A DNA stretch of 64,000 bases from BRH-c25 sp035627615 (GCA_035627615.1 DASPLL010000031.1:85722-149721), one strand, 5' to 3'. Shown: positions 8,401-17,322, counted from the first letter of the stretch. Program-made: numbers and translations. The notes: generated from the sequence alone by a model not told the origin.

Positions 8401-10173
8401 ATGCCGGAAATAATAAATGTTATTGATTCTTTTGTGAGCACTATTGTCAGTTCAGGTGACAAATTGAAGGATTTTAATAATGAAATCTCAAGAAAAGAAG
8501 AGATAATAGAAGAAGAAATCCTGCAATTGGAAGCCTGCTTAACGGATAAAATCAGTAAAGCAGTTACAGATATTAGATCGGAGAAGGATATAATAAAGGC
8601 ACTTACTAATGCAGCAAGCTTCTATCAGGAAATGATAGAGGGATTTAAAAACAGTGTTATCGAGACTAAAAAGGGCATGAAATTTATTGAAGACTTTGAG
8701 AAGCATTTTATTGTTACTGTTTTTGGCAAGGTAAACTGTGGGAAAAGCTCTCTGGGCAATTATATAATGGGGAATTGTATTAGAGGATCAGGCTTAAGAA
8801 CTAAATATGAGGAGATAGGCCTGCCTAAGGTGCAGGTTTATGACAAGGGCAAGCTGCTTGTGCAGGACAAGCTTAATGAGGCGGAAGAAGGTGAAGGCTT
8901 CGGGGTAAAGTCAACCGAAGCAACAAGCACCATCCAATGGTTTTTTATGGGCGGTATGGCATGGTTCGATACACCCGGCATCGGTAGTGTAACCATGGAA
9001 AATGAGGAGCTTGCAAAGGAGTATGTAAAAAATTCCGATTTGACGATATTTATCACCAATTCGGATGCAGCCGGTACAAGGCAGGATTTCGAGGAGCTTA
9101 AGGCGCTGATGGGCAGGGGGAAGCCCGTATTGTTCCTTGTGACTATGTCGGATACCTATGATGAGGATGCTGACGATGAGGGAAATATCATAAAGAAGCT
9201 GGCAGCAAAAAGCGATAAGGATAGAAAGGATGTTGAAGACTATCTCCTTGAAACAATAAGGCAGGAGGGGCTTGAGGATATTCTGGAGTACAGTGAGATA
9301 TTAACAATATCAACAAAGCTGGCACAGGAGGGGATACGTGAAAACGACCGGACTGTTTTTGAAAGCAGCAATATGAGCAGGTTTTATGAGAAATTATCGG
9401 CTATAAGCTCTGAAAAGGCTCTGGAATTCAAAAAAATCAATCCTAGAAAAAGGATCAACAAATTAATTGATGATATTATTGGCGATGATCGGCACACCCA
9501 TGGAATAAGCATGATGGAGCAGCAATTTAAAGAGATACTGACAAATATAACGAATAAAAAGCAGGAGATTTCCAACATCGCGCCCATTATAATGGAGCGC
9601 CTGAAAATCGAGTGTAATTCCAGTTTAAGCGATGTTTTGTTTACAATGAAAAGCAAAGTGGAGAATGATGGATCGGAAATTTCATCAGAAGAGATTTCAG
9701 ATAATGTCTGGAAGATTGCAGCTCAGAACTTCTCAAGGATCGCCGGAGAGGAGATAGGAAATTTCCTGGATGGATTCGAGCAGAAAAACTATGCTATTTC
9801 GGCATCCCAAAATATAGAGATTATAGATATGAAGAAAAAGCAGGACAGGATACCCTACGAATTTACGGAGGTATACAAGGAAAGAAGGGATCCTAATGGT
9901 ATTATAGAAAAGGTAAGTAATTTTTTCGGTAAGGAATACTATACCTCGAAGACAAAGACAACTACAAGATACAGCACCTTTGACATAGGTGTAAATGACC
10001 AGGAGATCCTTCTAAGTATAATGAACCAATTTGATTCATTAATGCGCCCTGAGATAGAGAGCAAGATCAATAAGATCATTTTGGATTACTTCGGCCAGCT
10101 TGAGAAGCTTTCCATGGAAATCACGGTAAAGATGCAGGATGCCAAAAACCGGTTGAACACAATGTATTTGTAG
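8401..10173 (+). CDS. Dynamin-like GTPase 3 of the GTPase/radical-SAM operon
   Basis: 590 residues. An N-terminal helical bundle of about 100 residues precedes P-loop GKVNCGKSS (near 108-116), a switch region, WFDTPGIG near 187-194, and TMSD in the G4 position. The C-terminal 300 residues are helical and end in an amphipathic segment. It resembles the large dynamin-like or LeoA-like GTPases but I cannot place it in a named family. GGAGG precedes the ATG and the gap from the repeat protein is 16 bases. It is clearly not a recent duplicate of the other two GTPases: the P-loop contexts, lengths and G4 motifs differ. The three probably act together on one membrane process, which is inferred from the operon only. 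Confidence 0.78.
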   Translation: MPEIINVIDSFVSTIVSSGDKLKDFNNEISRKEEIIEEEILQLEACLTDKISKAVTDIRSEKDIIKALTNAASFYQEMIEGFKNSVIETKKGMKFIEDFEKHFIVTVFGKVNCGKSSLGNYIMGNCIRGSGLRTKYEEIGLPKVQVYDKGKLLVQDKLNEAEEGEGFGVKSTEATSTIQWFFMGGMAWFDTPGIGSVTMENEELAKEYVKNSDLTIFITNSDAAGTRQDFEELKALMGRGKPVLFLVTMSDTYDEDADDEGNIIKKLAAKSDKDRKDVEDYLLETIRQEGLEDILEYSEILTISTKLAQEGIRENDRTVFESSNMSRFYEKLSAISSEKALEFKKINPRKRINKLIDDIIGDDRHTHGISMMEQQFKEILTNITNKKQEISNIAPIIMERLKIECNSSLSDVLFTMKSKVENDGSEISSEEISDNVWKIAAQNFSRIAGEEIGNFLDGFEQKNYAISASQNIEIIDMKKKQDRIPYEFTEVYKERRDPNGIIEKVSNFFGKEYYTSKTKTTTRYSTFDIGVNDQEILLSIMNQFDSLMRPEIESKINKIILDYFGQLEKLSMEITVKMQDAKNRLNTMYL

Positions 10174-10184
10174 GATGAAACAGT

Positions 10185-11339
10185 ATGAACTTTATTATTA
10201 AAACTACAGGAAAATGTAATCTGCGATGCCGCTACTGCAGTCTGGGAGATAAAAGTGAAGGCGCTGACATGTCTATCGCTACCCTTTGCTTATGCTTTGA
10301 TAAAATTGTTGAATTTCTGGCCCGTAATAACGAAAGAAAATGTGCAATAATTTTTCACGGTGGTGAGCCGACAACCCTATCGGCAGATTTTTATAGAACG
10401 GCAATTGAGTATACAAGGCTCAGATATGCAGAATACGAGTTCGACTGGAAGATACAGACTAATGGAACACTGATCAATGAAGGGTATATCTCGCTATTTA
10501 AGGATTATGATTTTTCTGTCGGAATATCCATTGACGGCACCAGGGACAGCCATGACCGGTTAAGAATACGGCAGGATGGTACAGGCACCTACGATGTGAT
10601 CACAAGCAATATAGAGAGATTACGCACAAATAACGTCAGATGTGCAGTATTGCTGGTTCAGAATGCATTGATGAAGGACTCGCCTGGTGGTGTCTTAGGC
10701 TGGTTTACAGCCAATGATCTGGATATCAGGATAAATCCGATAATAGCCTGTGGTGAAGCTGCAAATAACAGTGCCCTGCTTCTGGATAAGGGAGATTATG
10801 CAAGGTTTTTAATAGAAATGTTCAGGCTTGCGGCAGAAGCTCAGGCAGAAATAGCCATAAGGCCGGTATCTGAAATGTTAAGCGCTGTTATCAATGGAAC
10901 CTGTATGAGTGAATGCACCTTTTCGGACAAATGCTGCAAAGCTTTTATGTGTATAACGGAAAATGGAGATATTTACCCATGCGGGCGGTTTTCTGATTTA
11001 AGTGCAATGAGAATAGGAAATATTAAAGCTATTTCTCTGATTGAAGCATATGAAGCAGATATGATGAACAGTCTTAGGGAAAGGAAAAGCACTGCTTTGC
11101 CGGAGGAGTGCATTGAATGTAATTATATAAATCTATGCTTTGGAGGATGTCCTGCGGAAGCAATGGCACAGGGAGGAGACTTCAGGGGAAAAAGCTGCTT
11201 TTGCGAGGATTACAAGCTGTTGTATCAATACTTGCATACTGAAGGACTTGAGCTTGTGGAAAAAAAGTTGAAGGAAAGAAGAGCTCAGCTGGAAAAGCTT
11301 TTACTGTGTAATAATGGAGAACGATCTGATGAAATATGA
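10185..11339 (+). CDS. Radical SAM/SPASM-domain peptide- or protein-modifying enzyme
   Basis: 384 residues. The N-terminal CNLRCRYC (Cys 11, 15, 18) binds the radical-SAM 4Fe-4S cluster; FHGGEPT and the IQTNGT segment are the SAM-binding barrel strands. The C-terminal third is Cys-rich (from about residue 237: CMSEC, CCKAFMC, YPCGRF, CIECNYINLCFGGCP, CFC), matching a SPASM domain with auxiliary 4Fe-4S clusters. SPASM enzymes include sulfatase maturases, sactipeptide and three-residue cyclophane synthases; all act on peptides or proteins. It lies 11 bases after GTPase 3, behind the Tyr-x-Asp/Asn protein. No short RiPP precursor other than that protein was found in the operon. Its substrate is therefore a question to test, not a conclusion. 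Confidence 0.88.
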   Translation: MNFIIKTTGKCNLRCRYCSLGDKSEGADMSIATLCLCFDKIVEFLARNNERKCAIIFHGGEPTTLSADFYRTAIEYTRLRYAEYEFDWKIQTNGTLINEGYISLFKDYDFSVGISIDGTRDSHDRLRIRQDGTGTYDVITSNIERLRTNNVRCAVLLVQNALMKDSPGGVLGWFTANDLDIRINPIIACGEAANNSALLLDKGDYARFLIEMFRLAAEAQAEIAIRPVSEMLSAVINGTCMSECTFSDKCCKAFMCITENGDIYPCGRFSDLSAMRIGNIKAISLIEAYEADMMNSLRERKSTALPEECIECNYINLCFGGCPAEAMAQGGDFRGKSCFCEDYKLLYQYLHTEGLELVEKKLKERRAQLEKLLLCNNGERSDEI

Positions 11340-13050
11340 TTTGCTTATGTTAAATATAACAAGAGACGGCAGCTATGTTTCCCCCGGTTTCAGGGAAAGT
11401 ATCGGACAGCATCTGATAGCTTCATACGTTAACAAGCATGACTTTAAGGCTAAAACATATGCCGGTTATGCGACAGGCTGCAAGCTGGTTATAGAGAATG
11501 AAATACAGGTCAATCAGGTTGACAATATAGGATTATATTGTTCATGTGACAATTATAATATAGTGAGGAACATAGTTATATGGCTAAAAACAGAGTTCAG
11601 GGTCAATGTCTTTGTAGGGGGTCCTCAGGCTGTCGCCCTGAAAGAAAAGTTTTTAAGGGAAACCAATTGTGATGCTGTTGTTGTAGGTGAAGGGGAAGCT
11701 GCAGTCCTTGAATTGCTGGAGTACTATGTAGATGGATATGGCAGTTTGAGGAGAATCGGTAATCTAAGATTTATTGACGGTCAGTACGGATATGTGGAAA
11801 ATGATATAAGAGAGCCCATAAAGGATCTGGATGCCATTCCTTTTCCCGATATGGATAATAGCCTGAATCAAAGGTACAAGACGGGTGACTCCATCGGGAT
11901 AATTACCGGAAGGGGCTGCCCTTACGCCTGCGCATTTTGCTATGAGGGAGCCCATTCAAAGAATGTAAGGTATAGAAGCCTTGATAATGTTTTCAAAGAG
12001 ATCGACGAGATGATGGTAAGGAATCCAAACATTAAGTTTTTATGCATATATGATGATACCTTTACACTTGATCCGGATAGAGTGCATGAGTTCTGCAAAA
12101 GAATGCGCAAAATGGGAAAAAAGCTGAATTGGTTTTGTGAGGGACATGTTCAGACCCTATTAAAAAATCCCGACATGATCGAAGATATGATAAGTTCAGG
12201 ACTGGTCAGTATGCAAATAGGAATTGAAAGCGGAAGCAGAAGGGTTCTGGAGGCTTATAAAAAACAGATTACTCCACAGATGATTATTGATGTTGTCAAG
12301 CTCTGCAAAAAGTTCGGGCTTGCAAGCCTGACAGGGAATTTTATTGTTGGTGGGGCATTTGAAACCCTGGAAACCCTTAATGAAAGTATAGCATTGGCAA
12401 AAGAACTGATAAGACACGGAGTTGGAATGCTGGAATGCAGGACGGTGTTTCTGGCATTATACCCAGACACCCCTATGAGCAGCAATCCTGAAGGCTTTGG
12501 CATATACGCTCTGGAGGAGCAGAATAAAAAGAGTGTGGTCACGATGCATAATTCGGTAGTCCGGACAAAAGCACTGGCAAGAAATGATATTATCAAGCTT
12601 AAGAAGCAATTCGACAGAGTTATTGCTGAAGAGTACAGGAAGCAGGCAAAAAAAGCTGACAAGCAGACTGTCTTAAGCTGCTTTAAGATACAAAACAAGG
12701 AAGATACCATAAACTCAGTATGGAAAAGCACATTCCTTTCGTTCCGCCATATAAAAAACTTCCTGGAGATAGCAGAGGAGGATAGGAAGTGCCGTGAGAG
12801 CTGCGGACGGGAAAAAATCAGGAGCTTATATCCCGTAAGAACCTTTGAACTCCTGGAATATGACAGGAATGAGGCTCTTTGCCTGGAGGGGCTTAAGTTC
12901 ACAGGTATGGAAAAGCTCATTCTGGAAAATGCAGTGGGAGCCTGCAACCTGGAGGAGCTTTCAGGGATTTGCGGAACTGATGCGGAGACTGTGGAAAGAG
13001 TATGCGAGAAGCTCAATGACAGGTGTCTTTTATATTATAGTAATTTTTGA
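11329..13050 (+). CDS. B12-binding-domain radical SAM enzyme
   Basis: 573 residues. Residues 1 to about 145 have the Rossmann-like pattern of a cobalamin-binding domain (VFVGGPQAV, VVVGEGE) without an obvious DxHxxG, which many of these enzymes lack. The radical SAM cluster motif CPYACAFC is at residues 197-204, followed by YDDTFTLD and IGIESGS. The last ~100 residues end in a winged-helix-like segment. Members of this large class methylate unactivated carbons or do other radical chemistry on peptides, lipids or tetrapyrrole-like substrates. ATG 11329 follows GGAGA and overlaps the SPASM gene by 11 bases, so the two radical enzymes are translationally coupled and likely serve one product. Confidence 0.87.
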   Translation: MKYDLLMLNITRDGSYVSPGFRESIGQHLIASYVNKHDFKAKTYAGYATGCKLVIENEIQVNQVDNIGLYCSCDNYNIVRNIVIWLKTEFRVNVFVGGPQAVALKEKFLRETNCDAVVVGEGEAAVLELLEYYVDGYGSLRRIGNLRFIDGQYGYVENDIREPIKDLDAIPFPDMDNSLNQRYKTGDSIGIITGRGCPYACAFCYEGAHSKNVRYRSLDNVFKEIDEMMVRNPNIKFLCIYDDTFTLDPDRVHEFCKRMRKMGKKLNWFCEGHVQTLLKNPDMIEDMISSGLVSMQIGIESGSRRVLEAYKKQITPQMIIDVVKLCKKFGLASLTGNFIVGGAFETLETLNESIALAKELIRHGVGMLECRTVFLALYPDTPMSSNPEGFGIYALEEQNKKSVVTMHNSVVRTKALARNDIIKLKKQFDRVIAEEYRKQAKKADKQTVLSCFKIQNKEDTINSVWKSTFLSFRHIKNFLEIAEEDRKCRESCGREKIRSLYPVRTFELLEYDRNEALCLEGLKFTGMEKLILENAVGACNLEELSGICGTDAETVERVCEKLNDRCLLYYSNF

Positions 13051-13067
13051 TACGGCAGGTGATAATC

Positions 13068-13994
13068 TTGAATTGGGGTTTGGTTCTGGCAGGCGGAGGA
13101 GGTAAAGGCGCATACCAGATAGGTGTATGGAAGGCGATGAGGGAGCTGGGTATCGATAAAAACATCTCAGCTGTATCAGGTACGTCGGTCGGCGCCTTGA
13201 ATGCGGCTCTCTTCAGTCAAGGGGATATTCAAAAGGCCGAGAAGGTCTGGAATGATATTTCAGAAGAGCTGTTATTGAAGGACAGAAGTATTTTTGATCC
13301 GGAGAGCACAGCAAATGATGATACTACAGGTGATATATTCAAGAATTTTTTTTATAATGGGAGATTGGCAGATAATATAGGCCTGAAGGGGCTTATTGAG
13401 AGAAGTATTGATTTTTTAAGGATTTCCACCTCCAAAGTAGGCCTATATGTATGCTGTACTGAGATAATAAGTGCTGCAGATGATATGAAAAAAGCCAGAT
13501 ACGTTCATTTAAACAGTAAGGACAGGGGAGCAATGCTGAACTACCTGCTTGCGTCAGCTGCCCTGCCTGTCGTGTATGGAAGGCAGAATATTAACGGCAG
13601 AAGTTATCTGGACGGAGGCCTGCTGGATAATATCCCAGTCAAGCCGCTGGTCGATGCAGGATATAAGAAACTACTCGTCATACACCTTGATAAATATAGT
13701 TCTTCGATCCGGAATGTGATCCCTTATGATATTAAGGTTATAGAAATAATACCGCAAAGTGATCTGGGGAGTCATCTGGATGGAACGCTGGACTTTTCCA
13801 ATGCCGGTGCAAGAAGCAGAATGTCTGCAGGTTATTATGAAGCATTAAGGCTGCTCAAACCTTACTTAAAGGAGTTCCAAGGTTATTCCTTCGATAGTTC
13901 TACTATAAGGAATAAAGCTCAGACAATAACAGATTCAAAAAATGCATCTATGGAAATCAGGATAAAGAATGCAGTGAAAAAGATTGTAAAATAA
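13068..13994 (+). CDS. Patatin-like phospholipase
   Basis: 308 residues. The N-terminus holds the glycine-rich oxyanion loop GGGGKGAY (residues 9-16) and the nucleophile elbow GTSVG with Ser 40; the catalytic Asp is in LDGGLLDN near residue 181. These are the hallmarks of the Ser-Asp dyad of patatin-like lipases, which cleave acyl chains from membrane lipids. No signal peptide is seen, so it acts on the inner leaflet or on cytosolic lipid. I choose TTG 13068, placed after GGCAGGTGAT, because the lipase motif starts immediately after it. It is the last gene of the GTPase operon, 17 bases behind the B12 enzyme, linking that operon to membrane lipid chemistry. Confidence 0.88.
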   Translation: MNWGLVLAGGGGKGAYQIGVWKAMRELGIDKNISAVSGTSVGALNAALFSQGDIQKAEKVWNDISEELLLKDRSIFDPESTANDDTTGDIFKNFFYNGRLADNIGLKGLIERSIDFLRISTSKVGLYVCCTEIISAADDMKKARYVHLNSKDRGAMLNYLLASAALPVVYGRQNINGRSYLDGGLLDNIPVKPLVDAGYKKLLVIHLDKYSSSIRNVIPYDIKVIEIIPQSDLGSHLDGTLDFSNAGARSRMSAGYYEALRLLKPYLKEFQGYSFDSSTIRNKAQTITDSKNASMEIRIKNAVKKIVK

Positions 13995-13996
13995 AC

Positions 13997-14034
13997 AATG
14001 CCCACGTTGTTCACAGTTCAACGTGGGCATTTTG
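13997..14034. terminator. Bidirectional terminator between convergent genes
   Basis: A 13-bp perfect stem (13997-14009 with 14019-14031) followed by TTT, between the patatin gene and the convergent PEPCK-like gene. The complementary side is also followed by a short T-rich run, so it can serve both strands. Confidence 0.8.
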
Positions 14035-14046
14035 CAAATAATATTA

Positions 14047-15927
14047 TTATAACCTTATAGGTATGATATCCAGATAATCCTCTATCCTGCCATCATTCAT
14101 GCAGCACTCAATAAGCTTTCTGCCTATGGGGTTCAGCCGGCGTGTAAGATACTGATCCAGCTCTGACTTGAAGAAGTCTGTCAATATCTTTGCGCCTGCA
14201 TCATAACCGTCATTGCCCAGGTCAGACTGATTGTTAGGCTGCAGGTAGCTCTTACGCAGATATTTACCGTCAAGCTTCAGGTTTTCCAGTGAATAGCCCA
14301 GAAGCGGACACCGGGATTCTACCAGATGCTCAGGTCTGAATTTTGCGCTTCCCCGTCTTGCCAGATATTCCCTTGCGATCCATTGAGGGGTGAAACCCAC
14401 CTTGTAAACGCCTATATGCTGGTTGGGTATCAGAACATACCGGGTGTTCAATGTATCCATTATCTGCTCAAGCAGCAGATTTGCCTGATCCACACGTTTA
14501 CCCGTAGCAAAAGGCCAGTAGGAACCTACACCCTCGCTGCTCATCCCCTTGGTCTCCATTATGCTTGGATTGCCGTGGCCTCTCGGAGCTACAAGTCTCC
14601 ACAGCCAGGCCAATCCGGGAGGAAGTATGTGCATAAGGCCTATTATGCCATAGGTCGGATGCTCCCTGGTGCATGGAGGAGTTCTCACTCCGAAGCTTCT
14701 TACGTCTATTTCCACAGAGTCATCCACTACGTCCGGGACAAATTTCCTCGGCATGATTACCCTTGGATTGGGGCAGGGCTTGCCGGGCTCGTCCATTGTA
14801 TGCTCCCATATAAGGCAGGTAGAGCCTGGTGCAGCATCTATATTAAGAAATATCAGCGGTTCCTTCGGATGTATGCACAGTTTCTCATAATGCGGGTCAA
14901 CACCATATTCATTTATATGATTGATCCTTAAGAACCAACCCTGCTCTGCATCCTTGACCACAAGTCTTTTGCTGCCGTTTTGGAGTGACGGGTGGCATAA
15001 TGCCATATCATCGGTCGCGGGCTGCAGTTCACAGGTGTCGCTTATTTCCAGGAAGAATTTTTCGCCATTTGTAGTATTCTGAGCCAGCAGGATCCGTCCG
15101 TCCGGTTCCCTGTGGATCTCTTCCAGCATTTCGCTTTTTCCGCCGCCGCTGGCGCCTTCGTGCATAATGGTGATAACATTATCATAAGGAGTAATGACCC
15201 TTACTGTTGATGCATGGGCTGTCAGCCAGCCTTCATACTCACCGAAGTTCAACAGTACGCTGTAGATGCCTTTTTTAGCGCTCGGACCCGGGTACAGATT
15301 GTATGAGAACAGTTCATGCATTTCTTTCAGCCTGTTGTGTACCACTACCTGCTTTCCTTCAAAATGAGTATGCCTGAATGGCGGCGCCAGATATATAACT
15401 GCTTTTGGTGTAAAATCCCTGGGTATTTCATTCCTGGGAATGAAGCCCTGTATATCGGCAAGAGCAGCAGCAAAGAAGCCTGCATTGGACGGTGCTATAA
15501 GTATGCCCGGGTATCCCAGCTCTTTTCCGCCTGCCATGAACGGCATAATAATAAGCTCCTGTTCTTTTAGCCAATCAAGGGTAGTCTTTCTTAAAGGCTC
15601 AAATTCCTCTCCGTAGAGATCCTTGTACCTGGGCTTGTCGGTGTCCTCATCATCTGCAATTACCATACAGTCGGGATCTCTTCTCCGCATATACATGTCG
15701 GTATAGTTTACCACTGCACCATTTTTGCATCTGACGACGGAAGCTTCAACGATCCTCCCATTGCCCGGAATGTCATAGGCTACTTCATAAACCATATTGT
15801 CTTCATTTCCCAGTGCAAGCCGGAGAAGGTGCTCGCGGCTTTCAGGGACTGTAATGCCAGGGCTCTGCTCCAGTATTTCCGCAAGCCCGGGAGGCAGGTT
15901 TGCTTTCTTAAAGACCTTGCTTTCCAT
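14047..15927 (-). CDS. DUF4914-like protein with PEPCK-type P-loop
   Basis: 626 residues. The middle carries GASGGGKSEMLEE, close to the kinase-1a motif of phosphoenolpyruvate carboxykinases, and an upstream KAVIYLAPPF/HFEGKQVVVHNR segment. The rest does not follow ATP- or GTP-PEPCK closely and lacks the usual substrate-binding signature, so I assign it to the uncharacterised DUF4914-type family with moderate confidence. It is presumably a cytosolic nucleotide-dependent enzyme. Start ATG follows AAAGGAG. It stands alone on the minus strand, convergent with the GTPase operon. A pair of direct repeats upstream may be operator sites. Confidence 0.6.
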   Translation of the reverse strand: MESKVFKKANLPPGLAEILEQSPGITVPESREHLLRLALGNEDNMVYEVAYDIPGNGRIVEASVVRCKNGAVVNYTDMYMRRRDPDCMVIADDEDTDKPRYKDLYGEEFEPLRKTTLDWLKEQELIIMPFMAGGKELGYPGILIAPSNAGFFAAALADIQGFIPRNEIPRDFTPKAVIYLAPPFRHTHFEGKQVVVHNRLKEMHELFSYNLYPGPSAKKGIYSVLLNFGEYEGWLTAHASTVRVITPYDNVITIMHEGASGGGKSEMLEEIHREPDGRILLAQNTTNGEKFFLEISDTCELQPATDDMALCHPSLQNGSKRLVVKDAEQGWFLRINHINEYGVDPHYEKLCIHPKEPLIFLNIDAAPGSTCLIWEHTMDEPGKPCPNPRVIMPRKFVPDVVDDSVEIDVRSFGVRTPPCTREHPTYGIIGLMHILPPGLAWLWRLVAPRGHGNPSIMETKGMSSEGVGSYWPFATGKRVDQANLLLEQIMDTLNTRYVLIPNQHIGVYKVGFTPQWIAREYLARRGSAKFRPEHLVESRCPLLGYSLENLKLDGKYLRKSYLQPNNQSDLGNDGYDAGAKILTDFFKSELDQYLTRRLNPIGRKLIECCMNDGRIEDYLDIIPIRL

Positions 15928-15960
15928 TGTGATGACTCCTTTATATATAATATTTAAGAT

Positions 15961-16009
15961 ATATATGTGCTTTATCAGTTAAGAGCAATATATGTGCTAT
16001 ACCTATCAG
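15961..16009. repeat. Direct repeats upstream of the PEPCK-like gene
   Basis: ATATATGTGCT followed by TATCAG occurs twice (15961-15978 and 15988-16009), within the 5' region of the minus-strand PEPCK-like gene, a plausible regulator site. The rest of the gap 15928-16250 is AT-rich with only a small hairpin (GGGACA/TGTCCC at 16157-16173) and no gene that I can support. Confidence 0.4.
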
Positions 16010-16250
16010 CTATAAAAATGTGTATATATTAGCATAAATATACATTATTGCCACATATTAAATATCTATAACAGCATGAAATTACTTGTTATTTTAGCAT
16101 ATCGAAAAACAAAAAACAATAAGGCGTATCAGTACATTACAAATAATACACCCGCGGGGACATATAGTGTCCCTTAGTAAGAATTTTAATCTGCAAAAAA
16201 GTAATGAATGGATATTTATACATAATGTTGTATACACTTGGCTTGAGGTA

Positions 16251-16290
16251 TATAAAAAGGCGCCGTTTTCAATATGAAAACGGCGCCTTT
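16251..16290 (-). terminator. Terminator of the small coiled-coil gene
   Basis: A perfect 15-bp stem (16256-16270 with 16276-16290), loop of 5, ending on the minus strand in a run of T. It lies 14 bases past the stop of the minus-strand gene ending at 16305. Confidence 0.88.
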
Positions 16291-16304
16291 ATAGATAAGT
16301 TGTT

Positions 16305-16589
16305 CTATGCCTGGACTTCCTGTATTTTTACCTTGGTCTCTTCAATCTCAGCATATTTGGCAGATATTTCTTCGCTCAGAGTTTTTACTGCTTCAGCCGG
16401 GAACTCAGAATCCTTTGAGAAAGCATCATAAACCAGTTCGCCCATATCAAGCTTAAGCTTCTTTATTTCACTTTCCAGCTGTGTAATGTGGAGCTTCAGT
16501 TTGCCTATTTCCACCATTTCCTGTGATTTGTTGCCTACAACCTTGGCTGTATTAACGGCTTTTTCCTGCAAATTTTTTAGAAAACTCAT
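16305..16589 (-). CDS. Small coiled-coil protein of unknown function
   Basis: 94 residues, helical throughout, with heptad-like spacing from about residue 27 (LKLHITQLESEIKKLKLD) and acidic C-terminal helices. It has no signal peptide and no cysteines. Longer relatives with a zinc ribbon at the C-terminus are common in Firmicutes, but no ribbon is present here. GGAGG precedes the ATG by a good distance. It is followed by its own strong terminator, so it is a single-gene unit, typical of small abundant proteins. Its role is unknown. Confidence 0.7.
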   Translation of the reverse strand: MSFLKNLQEKAVNTAKVVGNKSQEMVEIGKLKLHITQLESEIKKLKLDMGELVYDAFSKDSEFPAEAVKTLSEEISAKYAEIEETKVKIQEVQA

Positions 16590-16833
16590 ATTTCATCCTC
16601 CTTCAGTTTTGGAGTATTATTTGATGAATAATTCGCCAAATTCTGAAAATATCCTGCTATTATGCGCTCAGCGAATAATATTTTTAATTTTTAAATCAAA
16701 TTCCGCTAAAATTTTCCTTATACTAAGAATTATCCATACTTTATTATCATATGTATGATTCATGTAAATTGTTACTGCAGCTGATATGCTAATAATGTAG
16801 TATTGGTTGAATGGACTCCGGTCTGTACTATTG

Positions 16834-17322
16834 TCAGTTTTTTGATACCCAGTAAGCCCAGTAGAATAAGAATAATACTGCAATAACTATGTATATATAC
16901 CACAGCCCTTCAAAAATCAGGCTTGTGCCAAGATAGACCGGCAGCAGACTCATGAGAACAAGTATAACTATCCATACGGCCCACATTAATTTACTGATAG
17001 GCCTGATCCTGTTCACTGTCCTCCAGAGCTTGATGTTTTCGGATATAAGAAACAGGAATCCACCACAGGACAGCAGATAAATAATGAAAGGAAGCAATAT
17101 GTTCCTGAGATAGCTGATATCAGAACCGGACACAGTACCGGATCCATCCTTGGTATCCTGCAGGACACTGGAAAGAGATGAGAAAACTTTTACGGCGGTA
17201 TTTTCATCAACCTTGTCAAAGGCTGCAGCAGTCGTGGCGCTAAGGTCAAATGCAACAAAAACAAGCCCGAATACAGTCACAAGAAGCAGGCATTGGTAAG
17301 CAAACTCTTTAAGCAGCTTCAG
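16834..17322 (-). CDS. Membrane protein of unknown function, probable CTG start
   Basis: 162 residues from the proposed start. Hydrophobic segments near residues 8-26, 93-110, 125-143 and 148-160 suggest four membrane spans; between the first two is a Ser/Asp-rich extracytoplasmic loop. No family recognised. The start is odd: GGGAGGG at 17329-17335 is followed six bases later by CTG, with no ATG, GTG or TTG in the right place; the first conventional start in frame is TTG 17373, which lacks any ribosome binding site. I therefore propose CTG 17322, with an ATT start as another option. Confidence 0.6.
   Translation of the reverse strand: MKLLKEFAYQCLLLVTVFGLVFVAFDLSATTAAAFDKVDENTAVKVFSSLSSVLQDTKDGSGTVSGSDISYLRNILLPFIIYLLSCGGFLFLISENIKLWRTVNRIRPISKLMWAVWIVILVLMSLLPVYLGTSLIFEGLWYIYIVIAVLFLFYWAYWVSKN

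Noticed and set aside
12255..13016. A 253-residue open frame antisense to the B12 radical SAM gene
   Set aside because: The plus-strand frame has clear domain motifs and a ribosome binding site; the antisense frame is Ser/Phe/Leu-rich like a shadow and has no such site.
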